39,358 nt of DNA from CAYTIB01 sp964437725 (GCA_964437725.1 CAYTIB010000050.1:1-39358); one strand, 5' to 3'; shown: positions 1 to 9,097, numbered from the stretch's first letter. The notes: generated by a model not told the origin, from the sequence alone. Numbers and translations: made by a program.

Positions 1-1
1 T

Positions 2-580
2 GAGGATTGTGACATTATTCTTCTCACTCACGGCCACTTCGACCACGTTGGTGATACAGTCGAAATATCGAAGGCTCACAAGCCAACCCTCGTTGCTCAG
101 AACGAGTTGGCAATCTGGCTAGCCGGACAGGGAGTGGAGAATGCTAGTGGGATGAATAAGGGGGGTGCCCAAAAGGTAGGAGAGATCAAGTTTACCATGA
201 CACATGCCCAACACAGTTCATCGGCAGATGACAATGGCAAGCCTATATACCTTGGCGAATCCGCAGGCTATGTGGTGGAATTCGAAAACTCCTACAAAGT
301 TTACTTCGCCGGTGACACCAACGTCTTCGGAGACATGAGCATTATTCGTGAACTATATAACCCAACCATAGCCGTACTCCCTATTGGAAGTCACTTCACA
401 ATGGATCCCAAAGAAGCCGCCTATGCATGCCAGCTGCTGAAACCCCGCATTGTCATCCCATGCCACTTCGGAACTTTTCCACTGCTAACGGGGACGGTGG
501 AAGAATTCACTCAGCTAACGATGGAGGAAACAAACCTCGAAATAGTAGATTTTCAACCGGGAGAAACAAAAGAGTTCTAG
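2..580 (+). CDS. UPF0173-type metallo-beta-lactamase-fold hydrolase, 5' end missing
   Basis: The frame is open from base 2, so the gene begins before the window; about 192 codons remain, and I would expect roughly 35 more from the usual family length. The visible part starts just before the zinc-binding motif THGHFDHVGD. Further family landmarks follow: MTHAQHSS, FAGDTNVFGDM (metal-ligand Asp), LPIGSHFTMDPKEAA and CHFGTFPLLTG (last His ligand). These match the UPF0173 / YtkL-like branch of the MBL superfamily, predicted cytoplasmic metal-dependent hydrolases whose substrate is not established. No signal peptide can be judged because the N-terminus is absent. The gene converges on dapB with about 50 bp between them and no clear terminator hairpin. 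Family assignment is secure; function is not. Confidence 0.88.
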   Translation, partial: EDCDIILLTHGHFDHVGDTVEISKAHKPTLVAQNELAIWLAGQGVENASGMNKGGAQKVGEIKFTMTHAQHSSSADDNGKPIYLGESAGYVVEFENSYKVYFAGDTNVFGDMSIIRELYNPTIAVLPIGSHFTMDPKEAAYACQLLKPRIVIPCHFGTFPLLTGTVEEFTQLTMEETNLEIVDFQPGETKEF

Positions 581-630
581 TTCACAAAACATCAAGTAGA
601 GCTAAGGAGCAAAACGACTTAAAAAGTGAC

Positions 631-1437
631 TCAAGTAGTCAATCCAAGAACGTCTGCCATGGAGTAGATACCTGCGGGTTTATCCAGAACCCATCTCGCA
701 GCGCGCAAAGCACCACGAGCAAAATTGTCTCGGCTATGAGCACGGTGAATGATCTCGATCCGCTCTCCTATTCCACCAAACATAACAGTATGTTCACCTA
801 CAAGATCACCCGCCCGAAGGGTCATCACACCAATTTCAGATTTGCTTCTCTCCCCTACTTGGCCATGCCTTCCGTAAACTCCTACCTCAGCCAGTTCCCG
901 TCCTAATGCTGTTGATGCCGCCTCCGCAAGTGCTAGGGCTGTGCCACTGGGAGCATCCTTTTTAAAGTGATGATGAGCCTCCACCAGTTCTACATCAAAA
1001 TCCTCTCCTAGCAGTTGAGCGGCCACTTTGACCAATTCAATAGCTACATTCACTCCTACACTCATGTTTGGAGCCACCACAGCCCGTAACTGGTCTCCCA
1101 GATTCAACATCGCTTGCTTCTGTTCCGGTTCAAATCCCGTTGTCCCAATCACGGATGCCTTCCCTAGCGAAGCAGCACAGCTTGCATTCTCTAAAGAAGG
1201 ACCTGGAGCCGTAAAATCCAAGACAACCTCACATTTCTCAATTGCGTCTGCTACATTCTCGGAAACAAGAACGCCCAATGAACCGACACCGGCAACCGTA
1301 CCTACATCCTTACCAATAGAGGGATGCCCAGAAATCTCACAAGCACCCGCAAGTTCAAAATCATCTGACTCACAAATTGCACGAATATTACAACTACCCA
1401 TCCGACCACCTGCACCCACAACGGTTGCTTGGATCAA
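631..1437 (-). CDS. dapB: 4-hydroxy-tetrahydrodipicolinate reductase
   Basis: Cytoplasmic NAD(P)H-dependent reductase of the diaminopimelate/lysine pathway, acting on the product of DapA. The 268-residue length is normal (E. coli 273). The nucleotide-binding loop GAGGRMG lies at residues 8-14, VIGTTG at 96-101, and the catalytic/substrate motif EAHHHFKKDAPSGTA at 153-167, with the catalytic His pair and Lys. The start is TTG at 1437, inside a TTGA overlap with the ctpA stop. A GGGGGAGG ribosome site about 8 nt upstream supports it, and no other start fits better. It is the last gene of the lysine operon, translationally coupled to ctpA. Identity is very secure. Confidence 0.97.
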   Translation of the reverse strand: MIQATVVGAGGRMGSCNIRAICESDDFELAGACEISGHPSIGKDVGTVAGVGSLGVLVSENVADAIEKCEVVLDFTAPGPSLENASCAASLGKASVIGTTGFEPEQKQAMLNLGDQLRAVVAPNMSVGVNVAIELVKVAAQLLGEDFDVELVEAHHHFKKDAPSGTALALAEAASTALGRELAEVGVYGRHGQVGERSKSEIGVMTLRAGDLVGEHTVMFGGIGERIEIIHRAHSRDNFARGALRAARWVLDKPAGIYSMADVLGLTT

Positions 1438-3107
1438 GGCCGAGCCTCCCCCATTCGTTCGATCCGTGCTTGCTCCATTCCATTAGGTGAGATTATCTTC
1501 CGAGCACTAATCATAAGATGAGAGACACGACGATCCTGAACCGAATCCAGGATGCGACGCGCCACATCCAATTGATAGTCATCCTTCGAACCCAACCTGA
1601 CAGGAACGCTAGACGAAGTTCCGCGTCGGTCCGGTTGGGTTTCTTCACCAGACGGCATCTTCTTGATTCTCTTGCTCTTCCCTGCAGGAGGAGTTTTGCC
1701 TTTCTGACGTAGAAGTTCCCTCTCCAATACCAGGTTGCCACTTCGGGCATCTCCAGGTTGTCGGACGATAAGATCCGGCAAAATCCCCTTGGCCTGAATC
1801 TCGCGTCCCTTTGTAGTGTAGTAAAGCGCAGTAGTCACTCGGAGGCCCGAACCGTCACTCAATGGAACTATAGTCTGGACAGAACCCTTACCGAACGTTC
1901 TCGTTCCAATGACCAAAGCCCGGTGCAAATCCTGCAAGGCTCCTGCAACAATTTCTGATGCACTCGCGCTTCCCGAATTCACGAGAATGACCATTGGGAT
2001 CCTATCGTAGGGACCAACCCGCTTATCGATAAACCGCATATTGTGCTCAGGTCGCTTTCCCTTTGTGTAAACAATCATGGAACCCTTATCCAAGAACAAA
2101 TCAGAAACTTTAACGGCCTGGCGTAACAATCCACCAGGATTGTTACGGAGATCAAGGATCAAACCTCGGGCATGGCCATCCTCCAGCATATTTATTGCTT
2201 TAAGTAAGTCACCATAGGACGACTCGACAAAACTTCGCAAGCGAACATATCCGACCTTCCCCGACAACATTTTCACCTTGACGGTCTGAATTTGGATGAT
2301 ATCGCGAATAATTGGAAAAATGTACGGTTGATCAAAATTCTTCCGCCTTACACGAATCGTTACAGCTGTACCCTTCGGCCCCCGCATTCTCCGAACGGCT
2401 TCGAAGAGAGAAATGCCCTTTGTGTCAAAGTCATCTATTCTGGTAATGTGATCGTTAGCTTTGACTCCCAGGCGGCTTGCGGGGGTACCTTCAATCGGAG
2501 AAACAACTGTCAGTTTTCCGTCTCTAATCATGATTTCAATTCCGATACCTCCAAACTCTCCCCTTGTCTCCATCCGTAGCTCTTTAAAAAATTCAGGTGT
2601 CATGAGGGCACTATGGGGATCGAGGTCCTTCATCATGCCTCCGATCGCCACATATGCTAATTCTCGCGACTTTTTCTTTTCTGGATAATAGGCATGTCGC
2701 ACTACTTCAAAAGTACGTTTGAAGGATTTGACACCTCCCCCGTGGCTATCCACACCAGGGATCTCAACAACCTTATCGCCAATCCGCCAAGTAGTAATTC
2801 CATTCTTTTCAGTTCGCTGAATAGGACTTACACCCTTTTCAGATTCCACCTTTTCATAAATCGCATCTAGCGCACCCCGAATAAGCTTCGATGGTTGTGG
2901 ACTCGCGTAGTGATTTTTTTGAAGAACCGAAACGGCCTCTTCGACAACACGAAAGGGAGTTTTTACCAGACCCCACGCGGAGGCAGGCAAAGTCTTCCAA
3001 ACATTCCAGGTAGCACCTGAAGGAAAACTGAACCAAATTATGGCCACAAGCAACAAGAGGGTCAAAACCCTGCTCTTTGCCTCTGATGGCTCCGAACGAT
3101 GAACCAA
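1434..3107 (-). CDS. ctpA: S41-family C-terminal processing peptidase with PDZ domain
   Basis: A membrane-anchored periplasmic Ser/Lys-dyad protease of the Prc/CtpA family, which cleaves proteins near the C-terminus. About 557 residues. An uncleaved signal or anchor helix lies near residues 13-30. A PDZ domain spans about 187-262 (GGIGIEI to VRRK). The S41 core carries the nucleophile region SGSASASEIVAGALQD near 378-393 and the general-base Lys in GTRTFGKGSVQ near 407. The C-terminal about 90 residues are basic, low-complexity and not recognised. The start chosen is TTG at 3107, with AAGGAG 8 nt upstream; the in-frame GTG at 3116 overlaps that ribosome site and is unlikely. It sits between dapA and dapB, an unusual place for a protease, and overlaps dapB by 4 nt. 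Confidence 0.93.
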   Translation of the reverse strand: MVHRSEPSEAKSRVLTLLLLVAIIWFSFPSGATWNVWKTLPASAWGLVKTPFRVVEEAVSVLQKNHYASPQPSKLIRGALDAIYEKVESEKGVSPIQRTEKNGITTWRIGDKVVEIPGVDSHGGGVKSFKRTFEVVRHAYYPEKKKSRELAYVAIGGMMKDLDPHSALMTPEFFKELRMETRGEFGGIGIEIMIRDGKLTVVSPIEGTPASRLGVKANDHITRIDDFDTKGISLFEAVRRMRGPKGTAVTIRVRRKNFDQPYIFPIIRDIIQIQTVKVKMLSGKVGYVRLRSFVESSYGDLLKAINMLEDGHARGLILDLRNNPGGLLRQAVKVSDLFLDKGSMIVYTKGKRPEHNMRFIDKRVGPYDRIPMVILVNSGSASASEIVAGALQDLHRALVIGTRTFGKGSVQTIVPLSDGSGLRVTTALYYTTKGREIQAKGILPDLIVRQPGDARSGNLVLERELLRQKGKTPPAGKSKRIKKMPSGEETQPDRRGTSSSVPVRLGSKDDYQLDVARRILDSVQDRRVSHLMISARKIISPNGMEQARIERMGEARP

Positions 3108-3187
3108 AATTCCCACTCCTTAATGAGGCTATCTGTTCAGTTCTTCCCACGGCCAAGACAAAACAAAAGAGAGTCTTTAAAAATTTC

Positions 3188-4063
3188 TCAGTTCATCAAC
3201 CCATACATCTTCATCGTCGCAACAAGTTTTTCACGAGAACTCTCACCCATTTGAGATAACGGCAGGCGCAGATCCCCTTGAATCTTGCCCATCAGGCTCA
3301 AGGCCGTCTTTACAGGAATGGGGTTAGCCTCGTAAAACATCGCAGCGCTCAGCGGCCGAAGTTTGTAGTGTAAATTCCGAGCCTTCTGCCAGTCGCCTTC
3401 TTCCGCCGCATCACACATCTCAGCCATATCCTTAGGGACAACATTCGCTGTAACCGAAATAACTCCTCGACCTCCAACCGAATACATCGGAAATACCACA
3501 GAGTCTTCACCCGACAACACAGTGAAATCCTCAGGGCATAATCCGATAACATCACTTGCTTGGGCTAACGACCCTGTTGCTTCTTTTATTCCCACAATAT
3601 TTGGAATCTCAGCCAAGCGAGCGACAGTCTCAGCCTCCATATTAACTACCGTCCGACCTGGTACGTTGTACAAAATGATGGGAATATCTACGGTTTCTGC
3701 AATCGCTTGGAAGTGTTGAAACATCCCTTCTTGAGTAGGCTTATTGTAATAAGGAACAACTAGCAAAACCCCGTCTGCCCCAGCCAACTTAGCGTGCTTG
3801 GTGCGCTGGATGGCCTCCTGGGTTGAATTGGACCCGGACCCCGCAATCACCGGAATTCTTCCATTCACAACCTCCAGAGTAAAATCCACCACTCGATCGT
3901 GCTCCTCATGTGAAAGAGTGGCCGACTCGCCAGTTGTCCCGCAGGAAACAATTCCATGCGTCCCGCTTTCGATATGCCACTCAATTAGCCTTTGTAACGC
4001 TTCCTCATCCACGCCGCCATTTTTGAACGGCGTAACGATGGCGACATTCGACCCGTGAAACAT
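3188..4063 (-). CDS. dapA: 4-hydroxy-tetrahydrodipicolinate synthase
   Basis: Condenses pyruvate with aspartate semialdehyde, the first committed step to diaminopimelate and lysine; cytoplasmic class I aldolase fold. The 291-residue length is typical. Visible active-site elements are GTTGE at 42-46 (Thr of the proton relay), Tyr106 in PYYNKP, Tyr132 in LYNVPGR, and the Schiff-base Lys160 in VGIKEATG. The ATG start at 4063 has AAGGGG about 10 nt upstream. It lies 36 bp after dapF in the same operon, with ctpA about 80 bp downstream. Whether it is lysine-inhibited cannot be read with confidence. Nothing odd. Confidence 0.98.
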   Translation of the reverse strand: MFHGSNVAIVTPFKNGGVDEEALQRLIEWHIESGTHGIVSCGTTGESATLSHEEHDRVVDFTLEVVNGRIPVIAGSGSNSTQEAIQRTKHAKLAGADGVLLVVPYYNKPTQEGMFQHFQAIAETVDIPIILYNVPGRTVVNMEAETVARLAEIPNIVGIKEATGSLAQASDVIGLCPEDFTVLSGEDSVVFPMYSVGGRGVISVTANVVPKDMAEMCDAAEEGDWQKARNLHYKLRPLSAAMFYEANPIPVKTALSLMGKIQGDLRLPLSQMGESSREKLVATMKMYGLMN

Positions 4064-4099
4064 GATAGTTTCCCCTTTGCCAGAGTATCAAACCGCCCT

Positions 4100-4924
4100 T
4101 TATATCCAGGCCTCTTCGTTCATTGACCCCTCATAAACCAGGGCCGTATCTCCTTCCAGGTAAACATCTGAGTATTGATCACCCAATTCTTGAAAACTAA
4201 TTTTGAGTGTCTCACCACTTTGAGTCAAAACTCCCACGGGAGGATCAGTATGCCCTAGCTTCGATGAGACAAGAGCGGATGCTACCGCACCTGTTCCACA
4301 AGCCAAAGTCTCTTCCTCAACCCCCCGTTCGTAGGTACGGATAGCGATATTTCGACGATCAATTACCTTAGCAAAATTCATATTGGTCCCGGCCGGATGA
4401 AAATGAGCATGCTGCCGCACACCACGGCCTACTTTCACTACGTCACAGTCGTTGAGTTCTTCGACGAGTTCCACCGCGTGCGGTACACCCGTATTTAGGG
4501 TGTGTAAGTGCAAATTCTGACCATCCACCATAATCCTGACATCCCACTTCATGGAAGAGGGATCCGTCAACCGGACCTTCACTCTCTTACCTTTAACCTC
4601 CGCCGAGATGACTCCGACATCCGATTCGAACTCCAACTCCGCCGGAGCAATCCCTAATATGTGAGCCCACCGTGCGGCACAGCGACTGCCATTACCACAC
4701 ATTTCAGCTCGGCTACCATCTGCATTGAAAAAGTGCCAACGAAAATCGGCTCGATCACTATCTTCCAGCAAAATGAGACCATCAGCACCAACAGATTGCG
4801 CTCTTCTACAAACAAGTGGAACAATATCACCGACTTTATTTGGATCCAAATGATGAGGACGATTGTCGATCAAGATAAAATCATTTCCACTTCCTTGCAT
4901 TTTCACGAAAGGAATGGAAGTCAT
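4100..4924 (-). CDS. dapF: diaminopimelate epimerase
   Basis: PLP-independent racemase converting LL- to meso-diaminopimelate, the immediate substrate of LysA and a peptidoglycan building block. 274 residues, normal for the family. The two catalytic cysteines are visible: Cys76 in EMCGNGSRCAA and Cys209 in TLACGTGAVASA, each heading one half of the pseudo-symmetric fold. Substrate-binding NTGVPHAV (144-151) and NMNFAKV (181-187) are also present. Its ATG overlaps the lysA stop as ATGA (4921-4924), so the two are translationally coupled. Identity is certain. Confidence 0.98.
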   Translation of the reverse strand: MTSIPFVKMQGSGNDFILIDNRPHHLDPNKVGDIVPLVCRRAQSVGADGLILLEDSDRADFRWHFFNADGSRAEMCGNGSRCAARWAHILGIAPAELEFESDVGVISAEVKGKRVKVRLTDPSSMKWDVRIMVDGQNLHLHTLNTGVPHAVELVEELNDCDVVKVGRGVRQHAHFHPAGTNMNFAKVIDRRNIAIRTYERGVEEETLACGTGAVASALVSSKLGHTDPPVGVLTQSGETLKISFQELGDQYSDVYLEGDTALVYEGSMNEEAWI

Positions 4925-6243
4925 TTATTTTCCGCTCCGTCGTCGAATTCTGAAACCACTTTCGTGCCTGGAAATCTTTCTTGTTCGAGAAACTCCGGCA
5001 CCGTTTCACCACGAATCAAGTCTTGGAAAGTCTCTCTTTTCCGGATGACATGATATTCTTTTCCATGCACAAGAACCTCTGCGGGCTTAGGTCGTGCGTT
5101 GTAGTTGGAAGCCATTGCGAAACCGTAGGCTCCCGCACTCATGACGGCAAAAAGATCCCCGGACTCAAAGGCAGGAAGCTCCCTATCTTTGGCTATAAAG
5201 TCACCACTTTCACATATCGGGCCAACCAGGTCAGCCACAGATCGGGGTCGAGAGGCAACAGCCTCCAAAACAGACCGGATCTCATGAAAGCTTTCATATA
5301 AGCTTGGTCTAATCAGGTCATTCATGGCAACATCCACGATATAAAACTGCTTCGCTGGTGTCTTCTTCCCATAAATCACGCTGCCAAGCAAAATACCAGC
5401 ATTACCCACCAAACTTCTACCAGGCTCAAACAAAAGCGTACATCCAATTTCCCGTATAAACGGGCCAATTTTCTCAGCCAGTTCGAAAACTGTCGGAGGT
5501 GATTCCTGATCATAGGTTATTCCCAAGCCACCTCCCAAGTTGATATACCGGATGTTGATACCCGCAGAACGTAGTTGGCTCACCAAGTCCAATACCCGTT
5601 CTGTTGCATCCTCGAACGGCCCAGTCGTGGTGATCTGAGACCCAATATGGGAATGAACCCCTAAAACCTCAATCCAAGGAAATTCTGCTGCCCGGCGATA
5701 CTCATCAAGTGCAGTCTGAATATCGATACCAAACTTGCTCTTTTTCATTCCCGTAGAGATATAAGGATGAGTCTTCGGGTCGACCTCCGGATTCACCCTA
5801 AGGGCAACCGGTGCTTTACGTCCAAAACCCTCAGCTACTCGGTTAATTTCGTCCAATTCCTGAGAGGATTCGACATTGAACATAAGAATCCCCCGTTTCA
5901 TTGCAACAATTATCTCGTCGACGGACTTACCAACCCCTGCAAAAACAATTCGTTCAGCCGGAATACCTGCCTGCAAAGCCCGATATAGCTCCCCCGCCGA
6001 AACCACATCTATCCCGCTGCCCATGTTGCCCAGTAGCCTTAAAATCGCGAGATTACTGTTAGCTTTCATAGCGAAGCAAATGATATGAGGCAAATTCGCG
6101 AAAGCCTTATCGAAATCCATAAACTGACGAGTAATGTGTTCTGCACTGTAAACGTAACACGGAGTACCCACCCGCTCAGCAACCTCCCGTAGCAAGACAC
6201 TCTCACACATCAATTCGCCGTTTTTGTAGCAAAAAGTCTCCAC
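4921..6243 (-). CDS. lysA: diaminopimelate decarboxylase
   Basis: PLP enzyme that decarboxylates meso-diaminopimelate to L-lysine, the last step of the pathway. About 440 residues, fold-type III alanine-racemase-like barrel. The PLP Lys lies in CFAMKANSN (about residue 60), the phosphate-binding glycines in NLGGGLGI, the arginine loop in FEPGRSLVG, the catalytic Cys in GPICESGDF, and YNARPKPAEVLV near the C-terminus. The start is assigned to GTG at 6243 because GAAGGA lies 7-8 nt upstream and the protein then begins VETFCYKNGEL, as in relatives. An in-frame TTG at 6258 has no ribosome site. It follows the lptM lipoprotein gene and precedes dapF with a 4-nt overlap. Confidence 0.97.
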   Translation of the reverse strand: METFCYKNGELMCESVLLREVAERVGTPCYVYSAEHITRQFMDFDKAFANLPHIICFAMKANSNLAILRLLGNMGSGIDVVSAGELYRALQAGIPAERIVFAGVGKSVDEIIVAMKRGILMFNVESSQELDEINRVAEGFGRKAPVALRVNPEVDPKTHPYISTGMKKSKFGIDIQTALDEYRRAAEFPWIEVLGVHSHIGSQITTTGPFEDATERVLDLVSQLRSAGINIRYINLGGGLGITYDQESPPTVFELAEKIGPFIREIGCTLLFEPGRSLVGNAGILLGSVIYGKKTPAKQFYIVDVAMNDLIRPSLYESFHEIRSVLEAVASRPRSVADLVGPICESGDFIAKDRELPAFESGDLFAVMSAGAYGFAMASNYNARPKPAEVLVHGKEYHVIRKRETFQDLIRGETVPEFLEQERFPGTKVVSEFDDGAENK

Positions 6244-6366
6244 GTTCAAATCCTTCAATCTATTTGATTCAAAATGGGATAGAATGAATTCAGGTTAGCA
6301 TAGTACCTAATTTCCGGTCAATCCAACGAAAATTCTTCTGCCGAAACAGAAGAAGGTGAAAATCTG

Positions 6367-6489
6367 TCACCTGATTGCAGGAAGAATTGGTTTTTTCGGG
6401 GTTTCTGGAGGTCCTTTTTTCCCACACCCAATTACGCTACATGTGAAGAGCAAACTTAGGATGAAAATTGCAGTAAGGAGTCGGCGCAT
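6367..6489 (-). CDS. lptM: LptM-type small outer-membrane lipoprotein (short ORF)
   Basis: A 40-codon gene between argH and lysA. The product begins MRRLLTAIFILSLLF, a short signal peptide, followed by the lipobox VIGC (Cys22), then GKKGPPETPKKP and a basic end. The GC-GKKGPP signature after the lipid-attached Cys is the hallmark of the LptM/YifL family (LPS-assembly lipoprotein domain), which in E. coli binds and helps mature LptD-LptE and is encoded next to dapF. A strong ribosome site AGGAGGGAG lies 8-11 nt before the ATG, inside the argH coding region. The gene overlaps the last 34 nt of argH in another frame. Context next to lysA/dapF strongly supports it. Family identity is likely; its exact role here is inferred. 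Confidence 0.9.
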   Translation of the reverse strand: MRRLLTAIFILSLLFTCSVIGCGKKGPPETPKKPILPAIR

Positions 6490-7883
6490 CGTTTTTTCTC
6501 CCTCCTAATCATCCTCTTCACATTAGACGGAGCCGTGCCCCCCGGCAAGTCCCTTGCTTTCAAGGCTTCATCCAAAGAATACCTTTTTAGAATATCCTTC
6601 CCAAAGGACTTTGAGAACCTTCGAAGAGCAGGAAGGCTCAGATCCGACAGTTCAGTCCCTGACTCTTCACAATACCGAACAATCCTACCTACCACTTCGT
6701 GGGCCTTACGAAAGGGGACTCCTTGAATAGAAAGATAATCGGCCAATTCTGTCGCCAGGGAAAAATCGGCCTTGGCCGCATCCCTCATTTTCAACTTCTG
6801 GCTCTCCGTAATCTCAACACCCTCAACCAGATTGGTCAAAACAAACAGGCTACTAAGTAACGTATCCGCGGTATTGAACAAAGGCTCCTTGTCCTCCTGA
6901 AGATCCCGATTGTAAGCCATCGGCTGGGATTTCAAAATCGTCAGAAGACTCATAAGAGACCCATACACCCGACCTGTTTTTCCCCGAACAAGCTCAAGTA
7001 CATCTGGGTTCCGTTTTTGCGGCATCATAGAGCTACCAGTGCAATAAGCTTCAGGCAACGTAATGTAATCAAACTCGGCTCCAGACCAAATGATCCACTC
7101 TTCTGTTAGACGGCTCAAATGCATCATTATTAGCGAAGCCGATGATAAGAATTCGACTGCAAAATCCCTGTCAGAAACAGCATCTAAGCTATTTTGAGAG
7201 ACCTTTCGGAAACCTAGCAATTCGGCAAGGCAAGCCCTATCTATTGGTAACCCTGTTCCACTCAAAGCACCGCTACCAAGGGGAAGGACATCCATTCGCC
7301 TCATACAATCAGACATTCGATCCCCATCGCGATTCAGCTGCTCAACGTACGCAAGTACGTGATGCGCAAAAAGAACAGGCTGGGCCCGGCGCATATGTGT
7401 GTAACCCGGCATTACCACTTCGACATACCGATGTGCCAAATTGAGCAGGGCGCTCTTGAGCCCAAGAACTTGTATTTGGGCATTGGTTAGAACATCTTTA
7501 AGATATAGACGGATGTCGAGTGCGACCTGATCATTTCGGCTTCGTCCAGTGTGCAACTTTCCTCCAACCGATCCAATATCTTCAATCAACCTGGCTTCGA
7601 TATTCATATGTACATCTTCTAGTCCAGATTCGAACTTGAATTTCCCCGACTCGACATCTTTCCTAATACCCTCTAATCCTAGGACAATTCTTCGTCTCTC
7701 TTCTTTTTTAATAATCCCGCATCTGGCTAACATCTCAGCGTAAGCGATACTCCCTTGGATATCGTAAAGAGCCAACCGTTGATCAAACGACACCGACTCG
7801 GTAAACATCTCCACCAATTTTGTCGGGCCCTCACGAAATCTTCCGCCCCAAGGCTTTGTTTTAATCTTTCGGGCTTTTGCCAT
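6456..7883 (-). CDS. argH: argininosuccinate lyase
   Basis: Cleaves argininosuccinate to arginine and fumarate, the last step of arginine synthesis; cytoplasmic homotetramer of the fumarase/aspartase superfamily. 475 residues, normal length. Conserved blocks: HTGRSRNDQV (111-120), GYTHMRRAQPV (160-170) and the family signature GSSMMPQKRNPD (283-294), which holds the catalytic Ser loop. The ATG at 7883 has a weak GGGTGG-like ribosome site about 10 nt upstream. It is the first gene of the run argH-lptM-lysA-dapF-dapA-ctpA-dapB, preceded by about 140 bp with no convincing promoter. Its last 11 codons overlap the start of lptM. Confidence 0.98.
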   Translation of the reverse strand: MAKARKIKTKPWGGRFREGPTKLVEMFTESVSFDQRLALYDIQGSIAYAEMLARCGIIKKEERRRIVLGLEGIRKDVESGKFKFESGLEDVHMNIEARLIEDIGSVGGKLHTGRSRNDQVALDIRLYLKDVLTNAQIQVLGLKSALLNLAHRYVEVVMPGYTHMRRAQPVLFAHHVLAYVEQLNRDGDRMSDCMRRMDVLPLGSGALSGTGLPIDRACLAELLGFRKVSQNSLDAVSDRDFAVEFLSSASLIMMHLSRLTEEWIIWSGAEFDYITLPEAYCTGSSMMPQKRNPDVLELVRGKTGRVYGSLMSLLTILKSQPMAYNRDLQEDKEPLFNTADTLLSSLFVLTNLVEGVEITESQKLKMRDAAKADFSLATELADYLSIQGVPFRKAHEVVGRIVRYCEESGTELSDLSLPALRRFSKSFGKDILKRYSLDEALKARDLPGGTAPSNVKRMIRREKKRCADSLLQFSS

Positions 7884-8025
7884 CAGTTAGTCCACCCTGT
7901 AGCAAGGTTCCAAAATCTTCTCTCGCACGTTCTATGTGAATAGTGAGCCAAAATTTTGTTCGACTAACTCACAAGGCATTCTCAATAGAAAGGCGAGTGA
8001 CAGGAGGAATGGAAGCTTTTCCATT

Positions 8026-8466
8026 TTAAACGTGATAATCGGAATCCGTTTGCTCTTCAAAATTTGCATCATGCTCGTACTTTTTGATTTCTATCTCATT
8101 ACCGTCAGGATCGTAGAAATAAGTTGCGTAACCCTCTCCCAAGGCACCAGAATTCACTTCCTGCCTTCGAATGGTGACACCGTTCGATTCACATCGGTCG
8201 ACTACAGCGTCATACGAAGACGCACTCATTCTAAAAGCTAGATGATGTATCCCCGATCGGGGTTTTCGGATCTTCTCACTGTAACGTCCATCTTCATGTC
8301 TGAATAAAACGAGAATCTCCTCACCAACGTGAAACACAGCTTGATAACGACCATCAGGTAGCTGCCGTGTACTTGAATAATCCAATCCTAAAATATCTCG
8401 GTAGAAATCAAGGGACCGCTCTAGCTCTGTAACGGCCAAAGCAACATGATCATAGAAAACGTTCAT
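8026..8466 (-). CDS. VOC-superfamily (glyoxalase/dioxygenase fold) protein
   Basis: About 146 residues making two beta-alpha-beta-beta-beta repeats of the vicinal-oxygen-chelate fold. Candidate metal ligands are His7 in YDHVALAV at the start of the first repeat, a His in SGIHHLAFRM in the second, and the Glu of DPDGNEIEIKKYE near the end. That pattern fits glyoxalase I-like, epimerase or ring-cleavage dioxygenase-like members; the substrate cannot be told. The start is the ATG at 8466, which begins MNVFYDH; upstream in-frame sequence does not look like protein. It is the last gene of the amidohydrolase-MFS-SGNH-decarboxylase group, 62 bp after the decarboxylase subunit. Confidence 0.85.
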   Translation of the reverse strand: MNVFYDHVALAVTELERSLDFYRDILGLDYSSTRQLPDGRYQAVFHVGEEILVLFRHEDGRYSEKIRKPRSGIHHLAFRMSASSYDAVVDRCESNGVTIRRQEVNSGALGEGYATYFYDPDGNEIEIKKYEHDANFEEQTDSDYHV

Positions 8467-8527
8467 GGAGTCTCTCTTGTATCGAAAGGCATAGAATCTT
8501 ATCCCCAATATCCCCTAACGTTTCAAA

Positions 8528-9097
8528 CTATACATCCAACTCCTTCATGTGTTCCCAAAACTGATACTTAATTTGATAAGGGTAATAAGGAAACTGAGGC
8601 GCCTTACCAGACATCGCATCCAACCGTACCCACAGGAAGAAAAACTTTCTCCTGACGAGTGCATTACGGAGAAAATCGGATAAATCAGTCTGATTCGAGG
8701 ATTCTTCTGTTTCGCTAATCCCAAACCCTTCGGCAATTTTAAGGAAGTTTGTGTTTCCTTGGTTTACCATGGGTTGTTTCCCGGTTAACTCATAAGCCAG
8801 ATTGTCCATGATAATAACGCCTAGGTTATCCGGACGATGCTGAGCCACCGCAGCCAAGACACCGAGATTCATCAATAAACCACCATCGCCCTCTACAGCA
8901 ATAACCTGCTCATTTGGCCGAGAAAGTGCCAGTCCCAAACTAAAAGGCAAGGCATGACCCATCGGTCCACTTAAGTAAAAATTTCCAGGTCGGTGATAAA
9001 CCGAATGCCAGAGAAGAGTTTGAGATCCAACATCCGTCACAACCAACTCATTCCCTACGTGCTCGGCCAAAGTTTCGAAAGCCTCCAGCTGGTTCAT
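8528..9097 (-). CDS. ThDP-dependent decarboxylase, pyrophosphate-binding subunit (ComE / phosphonopyruvate decarboxylase-like)
   Basis: 189 residues, the size of ComE, the beta subunit of archaeal sulfopyruvate decarboxylase. The thiamine-diphosphate motif is intact: EGDGGLLMN (69-77) followed by DNLAYELTG, giving GDG-x25-DN with Asp71 and Asn99 as Mg/diphosphate ligands. PMGHALPFSLGLAL (45-58) is the usual approach to the cofactor. It needs the adjacent alpha subunit, whose stop overlaps its start by 4 nt (ATGA). Relatives decarboxylate sulfopyruvate or phosphonopyruvate to the aldehyde. No coenzyme M or phosphonate gene is seen nearby, so the 2-oxo acid used here is unknown. Subunit type is secure, substrate is not. 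Confidence 0.86.
   Translation of the reverse strand: MNQLEAFETLAEHVGNELVVTDVGSQTLLWHSVYHRPGNFYLSGPMGHALPFSLGLALSRPNEQVIAVEGDGGLLMNLGVLAAVAQHRPDNLGVIIMDNLAYELTGKQPMVNQGNTNFLKIAEGFGISETEESSNQTDLSDFLRNALVRRKFFFLWVRLDAMSGKAPQFPYYPYQIKYQFWEHMKELDV

Noticed and set aside
427..906. 159-codon plus-strand frame across the UPF0173 end and dapB
   Set aside because: Runs out of frame through one real gene and antisense to another; composition is not protein-like.
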